Source: JAWKWA01 sp041397765 (lineage in GTDB: Bacteria > Pseudomonadota > Alphaproteobacteria > Rhizobiales > Hyphomicrobiaceae). Taken from it: DNA of 16,944 bases. Where the stretch lies: positions 1 through 16,944 of the forward strand of contig JAWKWA010000037.1 of NCBI GenBank assembly GCA_041397765.1, in the 5' to 3' direction. The notes below the pieces were generated by a model. It was given only the letters and a program-made list of their open reading frames with translations, did not search any database and had not been told where the DNA came from. Both the position numbers and the translations under genes were made by a program. Of the stretch, positions 13,638-16,944 are shown in pieces; the first letter of the stretch is position 1; each line of letters opens with the position of its first letter.

Positions 13638-14360
13638 CTAGAACCAGCGCTCCTTGACGGTGACGGTGTCGCCGGGACGCAGGCGATAGGACGGAGGCAC
13701 GTCGATGCGCTGCTCCTCACCCTCGAAGGTGCGGGTGACGACGACGCTGCGCTCGTTGGCCCGCGGCGTGTAGCCCCCGGCGATGGCGATGGCGGTGCGA
13801 ACGGTCATGCCGGAGACATAGGAGAACTGGCCGGGGCTGCGCACCTCGCCGAGAATGTAGAACGGCCGGTAGGACGCGACCTCGACGGAGACCTCGGGAT
13901 CGCGCACATAGGACACGCTCAGCTCGCCGGCGATGCGGCGCGACAGATCGTAGGTCGTCGTGGCGCGGGCACGGACATTGCCGATCAGCGGCATGGCGAT
14001 GAAGCCCTGGCCGTCGATCGGATAGACACGCGAGAGGTTGGGCTGGCCGTAGACGAAGACGCGCACGCGGTCGCCGGAGTCGAGGAGGTAGGCCTCCTCG
14101 GATTCCGGTGCGGCATCGACGGTCGCGACCGCGTTCGTCCAGTCGAGGGATGCGGTGCCGGCAGTCGGCATGGGAGCGGATTCGGTAACGGGATCGTCGG
14201 CGAGCGGGGGCTCGTCGGTGGAGTGCGAGACGATCGGCGCGTCGGCGGGAACCTGGACGCCATAGGCGTCGGTCGCGGAGACGGTGACGGCTCGATGCCG
14301 GGCGCAGCCGGTCAACAGCAGCGCGGCGGCCATTGCAAGCGCAACGAAACGCAGGGACAT
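13638..14360 (-). CDS. Polysaccharide export outer-membrane lipoprotein (Wza/HfsD-like, short form)
   Basis: A 240-residue lipoprotein. The signal peptide ends in the lipobox LLTGC with C19 as the lipidated residue. A Pro/Ser/Thr/Asp-rich linker (about 30-88) is followed by a Poly_export domain (PF02563; 89-163: YLLDSGDRVRVFVYGQPNLS through DPEVSVEVASY) and one SLBB-type domain (about 165-215: FYILGEVRSPGQFSYVSGMT). Such proteins form or gate the outer-membrane/periplasmic channel for EPS. It lacks the extra SLBB repeats and C-terminal amphipathic barrel helix of E. coli Wza (about 380 residues), as many alphaproteobacterial homologues do. I chose the ATG at 14358-14360; a TTG six bases earlier (14366) is possible and closer to GAGG. 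It is divergent from the co-polymerase gene, its expected partner. Confidence 0.9.
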   Translation of the reverse strand: MSLRFVALAMAAALLLTGCARHRAVTVSATDAYGVQVPADAPIVSHSTDEPPLADDPVTESAPMPTAGTASLDWTNAVATVDAAPESEEAYLLDSGDRVRVFVYGQPNLSRVYPIDGQGFIAMPLIGNVRARATTTYDLSRRIAGELSVSYVRDPEVSVEVASYRPFYILGEVRSPGQFSYVSGMTVRTAIAIAGGYTPRANERSVVVTRTFEGEEQRIDVPPSYRLRPGDTVTVKERWF

Positions 14361-14536
14361 GATCAACAGACCTCGGGTTACTACTCGAACTTGTCCCGAA
14401 GCTAGACGCTCATGGTTAAGGCTTGATTAGCGGCTGACCCACTCGGGTCGCGACGGAACGCGGGTTAATGCTTTGGTTACCGTGTCGGCCGTACACCGGT
14501 AGACGACCGAAGAACCCCAAGGGGCCATCGTCCGCC
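14361..14536. promoter_or_regulatory. Divergent promoter region of the export genes with a CtrA-like box
   Basis: This 176-base spacer must drive both the Wza-like gene (minus) and the Wzc-like gene (plus). At 14415-14430 the minus strand reads CTAA, seven bases, TTAAC, an 8-of-9 match to the alphaproteobacterial CtrA consensus TTAA-N7-TTAAC. On the minus strand it is followed nine bases after TTAACC by TAGCTT, a possible -10. A related GGTTAATGCTTTGGTTACC lies at 14463-14481, 49 bases away, but with the wrong spacing for a full site. Control of both export genes by a CtrA-type regulator is inference. Confidence 0.35.
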
Positions 14537-16789
14537 ATGCAGCGCGCCGTCCAGTACGCATCTCCCGACGATATCGACATCGCGCAGCTCTGGAGCGCGA
14601 TCGTGCGCAACCGCATGCGGCTGCTGATGGCCGTGCTGGCGGCCGGCGCGATCACCTTCCTCGTGCTGTCGATGATGACGCCGCGCTACATGAGCTCGGC
14701 GCGCATCCTGATCTCCAACGACGAGACCGCCTATACGAGGCGGCGCGGCGAGGAGCAGAGGGGCGGCGAGAGCGTCAAGATCGACGCCGACGAGGTGGCG
14801 AGCCAGGTCGAGGTGGTGCGCTCGCGCGATCTGCTCCTCAAGGTCGCCCACGACCTGCATCTGGAGCGCAATCCCGAGTTCAATCCGGTGATCGCCAGCC
14901 GCGGTCTGCTCGGAATGCTGTCGAGCCTCGTGGGATCGGGCGCCGAGCTGCAGCGCATGAGCGAGGACGAGCGCCTGCTGACGTCGTTCGAGGAGAGGCT
15001 GACCGTCTATCCGGTCGCCAAGACGCGGGCGATCGTGATCGAGGTGACCTCGGCCGATCCCAAGCTCGCCGCGGCGATCGCCAATGCGCTGGCGGCGGCC
15101 TATATCGAATCCAACCGGCTCGGCCAGCTCCGCGTCGACAGCGACGCGAGCACATGGATCGGCGGGCGGATCGACGAGCTGAAGCGCGACGCCGAGGCGG
15201 CTGCCGCCGAGCTCGAGAAGTTCCGCGCCCAGTCGGGTCTCCTGTCAGGCGCCAACAACACCTCGATCACCTCGCAGCAGCTCTCGGATCTCAACACGCA
15301 GCTCGTCGCCATGCGCAACCGGCGCACGGAGGCGGAGTCGCGGCTCAAGATCGTCCGCCAGATGCTCGCCGAGGGGGCCGTCGATGCCGCTCCCGATCTC
15401 CTGCGCTCGACGACGATGCAACGGCTGATCGAGCAGCGCGTGCGGATCGAGCGGCAGATCGGCGAATTGTCGGCGACCCTGCTGCCGGCCCATCCGCGCA
15501 TGCGCCAGCTCGCCGCCGAGCTCAACTCGGTCAAGCGCCAGATCCGCCAGGAGGGCGGCAAGATGGCGCGCAGCCTGGAGAACGAGGTGGACGTCGCGGT
15601 GGTCGGCGAGGCGGATTTCGAGAAGCGCATCGCCGCGCTCAACGCCGAGGTGGCGCGCTCGAGCGATGCGCAGGCGAAACTCGACGTGCTGCAGCGCGAG
15701 GCCAACTCGAAGCGAGAGCTCTACGAGACCTATCTCGGCCGCTACAACGATGCGACGACGCGCAGCGACACGCGTGCGGTGCCGGCGAACGCCAAGCTGC
15801 TGTCGAGCGCGATGCCCTCCAACGTCCCGGAGTTTCCCAAGACGCTGCCGATCACGCTGCTGGTGATGGCGGGCACGCTGCTCGCCGGGCTCGCCTTCAT
15901 CGTGACGCGCGAGCTGCTGACGGGAGCGCGCAGCGGTGGTGCGCGGGCCGCCATGCAGCCGATGGTGCGTCCGGCGCCCGCGACGTCCCGCGTTGCAGGC
16001 GTCGCCGGCAAGCCGGGGCCGATCAGGGTGCCGCAGGCGGCGAGCGGGCCCGGTATCTCTCCCAAGCCTGCCCCGGTCGCTCCCGAGCGCATGCCGGTGC
16101 GCTTCGGCACCGCCGACGAGGCGGCCCGCTATGTGACGCTCCATGCGCAGGGCCTGCCCGGCTACCGCATCCTGGTGACGAGCGAGGATGGCGCGCTCGA
16201 TCCTTCGGAAGAATCCGTCGCCCTGTCGCGGGCGCTCGCAGCGGGCGGTGCAAAGGTGGTTCTCATCGACCGCTGCTTCAACCGCTCGACACTCGGCTCG
16301 TTGTTCGGTCTCAGCGACCAGGCAGGCTTTGCCGAGCTGATCCGCGGCGAGGCGACCTTCGAGGACGTCGTGCGCTCCGATCCGGTCGGCGGCATCCATC
16401 TGATCTCGGCCGGTCGCGCGGGCGGTCCCGTGCCGGAGGAGGAGCGGCGCGGCGCGATGCTGGTGCTCGATGCGCTCGACGAGATCTACCAGTATGTCGT
16501 GGTGGTGGCCGACAACGCCAATGCAGTCCGCTTCTTCGAGGCGCTCGGCGGCCATTTCGACGCGGGTCTGCTGGTCGATGCCGATATGGCAGGGCGCGGT
16601 GCGGGCGAGGCGCAAGGCTTCCTCGGCTTCGAGGTGCCGGGGCTCGAGACGATCCGTCTCGCACGGCAGGCGGCGGCGCGCGGCAAGGGGGCACCGGAGA
16701 AGCGGCGCCAGCCGATGCCGCGCCCCATCGGCGAGACGCCGACCGTGGCGGCGGCGCCGGCGGGAGCTCCGGCAACGACGGCCGGGTAG
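14537..16789 (+). CDS. Polysaccharide co-polymerase (Wzc/GumC-like) with a degenerate BY-kinase domain
   Basis: A 750-residue inner-membrane protein. A Wzz domain begins at about residue 10 (DDIDIAQLWSAIVRNR), with TM1 at about 28-48 and PRYMSSARILI after it. A long periplasmic coiled coil runs from about 195 to 415, then TM2 (about 437-460), a Pro/Ala-rich linker (about 475-520), and a cytosolic kinase-like domain (about 525-715). Such proteins set chain length and couple to the Wza channel. In the kinase-like domain the fold is traceable (YRILVTS, SRALAAGGAKVVLID, YVVVVADNAN), but the Walker A lysine loop is replaced by EDGALDPSEES (550-560), Walker A' reads LIDRCFNR, and the C-terminus has no Tyr cluster. 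It is probably a pseudokinase. The ATG at 14537 directly precedes the Wzz domain; its ribosome site is weak (AAGGGG about 13 bases upstream). Confidence 0.88.
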   Translation: MQRAVQYASPDDIDIAQLWSAIVRNRMRLLMAVLAAGAITFLVLSMMTPRYMSSARILISNDETAYTRRRGEEQRGGESVKIDADEVASQVEVVRSRDLLLKVAHDLHLERNPEFNPVIASRGLLGMLSSLVGSGAELQRMSEDERLLTSFEERLTVYPVAKTRAIVIEVTSADPKLAAAIANALAAAYIESNRLGQLRVDSDASTWIGGRIDELKRDAEAAAAELEKFRAQSGLLSGANNTSITSQQLSDLNTQLVAMRNRRTEAESRLKIVRQMLAEGAVDAAPDLLRSTTMQRLIEQRVRIERQIGELSATLLPAHPRMRQLAAELNSVKRQIRQEGGKMARSLENEVDVAVVGEADFEKRIAALNAEVARSSDAQAKLDVLQREANSKRELYETYLGRYNDATTRSDTRAVPANAKLLSSAMPSNVPEFPKTLPITLLVMAGTLLAGLAFIVTRELLTGARSGGARAAMQPMVRPAPATSRVAGVAGKPGPIRVPQAASGPGISPKPAPVAPERMPVRFGTADEAARYVTLHAQGLPGYRILVTSEDGALDPSEESVALSRALAAGGAKVVLIDRCFNRSTLGSLFGLSDQAGFAELIRGEATFEDVVRSDPVGGIHLISAGRAGGPVPEEERRGAMLVLDALDEIYQYVVVVADNANAVRFFEALGGHFDAGLLVDADMAGRGAGEAQGFLGFEVPGLETIRLARQAAARGKGAPEKRRQPMPRPIGETPTVAAAPAGAPATTAG

Positions 16790-16842
16790 CGAGGGAGCGG
16801 GCGGCCGGCGATGCGGCGCTCGCTGTCCCGGAGATCGGTCCA

Positions 16843-16944
16843 GCTCTCGCTGCGTGCTTGCGCGCGCATCTCGACTGATCAGGCGAAGGACCCTTGGTTT
16901 CAGAGTCTGATTCACGCTCTCGATGCGTGCGTGCGCTCGCATCT
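16843..16944. repeat. Tandem copies of a dispersed repeat at the right edge
   Basis: Two 29-base units at 16843-16871 and 16916-16944 differ at only three positions (GCTCTCG-C/A-TGCGTGC-T/G-TGCGC-G/T-CGCATCT) and are 73 bases apart. The first is followed by CGACTGATCAG, as is the copy at 13594-13623 (CGACCGATCAG). The array may continue past the window end. It follows the co-polymerase gene by 53 bases. I see no transposase; the function is unknown. Confidence 0.5.

Noticed and set aside
13534..13641. Plus-strand 35-codon ORF in the spacer upstream of the GT4 gene
   Set aside because: The spacing to GAGGAG is too long, it ends within the 3' end of the opposite gene, and its codons are mixed. 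The minus-strand small ORF has the better ribosome site.
10402..13657. Long plus-strand ORFs (577 and 572 codons) opposite the priming transferase and GT4 genes
   Set aside because: No domain, repetitive acidic/Ala composition, and they span gene boundaries of well-supported minus-strand genes.
13638..16789. Complete classical capsule locus with an active tyrosine kinase and phosphatase
   Set aside because: The kinase motifs are missing, and no phosphatase (Wzb) or flippase (Wzx) is present in the window. Only an export/assembly subset can be claimed.

Overview
This window looks like a high-GC alphaproteobacterial chromosome segment, probably from the Hyphomicrobiales. The reasons are a DksA with only one of the four zinc-site cysteines (the usual alphaproteobacterial form), a strong G/C preference at third codon positions, an alphaproteobacterial-type exopolysaccharide (EPS) gene set, and a CtrA-like TTAA-N7-TTAAC box. 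No RNA gene, CRISPR array, intact transposase or phage gene was seen. All calls come from reading the sequence alone, so the genus and the exact glycan are unknown.

Left part (1-3904). A minus-strand pair begins the window: a short-chain dehydrogenase (74-766) followed, off the left edge, by what looks like the first codons of a MoxR-type AAA ATPase (1-20). A gene-poor stretch of about 0.9 kb holds a strong GC hairpin, a 17-bp palindrome in an AT-rich patch, and a promoter that fits dksA (1708-2196). Next come a small, very basic secreted protein (2483-2776) and a convergent two-domain VOC (glyoxalase/extradiol dioxygenase) enzyme (2951-3904).

Middle (3905-8830). One large gene encodes a secreted protein of 1512 residues. 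It has a signal peptide, an NHL/SMP-30-like beta-propeller region, a DUF11-type beta-sandwich that appears to be interrupted by a peptidoglycan-binding domain, about 16 Cys-rich modules (62 Cys), Gly/Ser/Thr linkers, a Lys/Ala repeat and a final Cys pair. The last six modules are nearly uniform while the first eight are divergent, which suggests growth by tandem duplication. I do not recognise this architecture as a named family, and it is the strongest candidate here for something undescribed.

Right part (8906-16944). This is an EPS assembly locus of the Wzx/Wzy (holdfast/UPP-like) kind. On the minus strand are a Wza-type outer-membrane export lipoprotein (13638-14360), a GT4 glycosyltransferase (12221-13378), a polyprenyl-phosphate hexose-1-phosphate transferase that starts the glycan (10537-12024), and an O-antigen ligase/polymerase-family membrane protein (8906-10471). 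Divergent from these is a Wzc/GumC-like co-polymerase (14537-16789) whose BY-kinase domain has lost Walker A and the tyrosine tail. The inferred pathway is: the transferase primes undecaprenyl phosphate, GT4 extends, the Wzy-like protein polymerises, and the Wzc-like and Wza-like proteins export. No flippase is in the window. The divergent promoter region carries the CtrA-like box. The spacers at 13379-13637 and 16790-16944 share a dispersed repeat, and the first also holds a possible structured leader with a 36-codon ORF.
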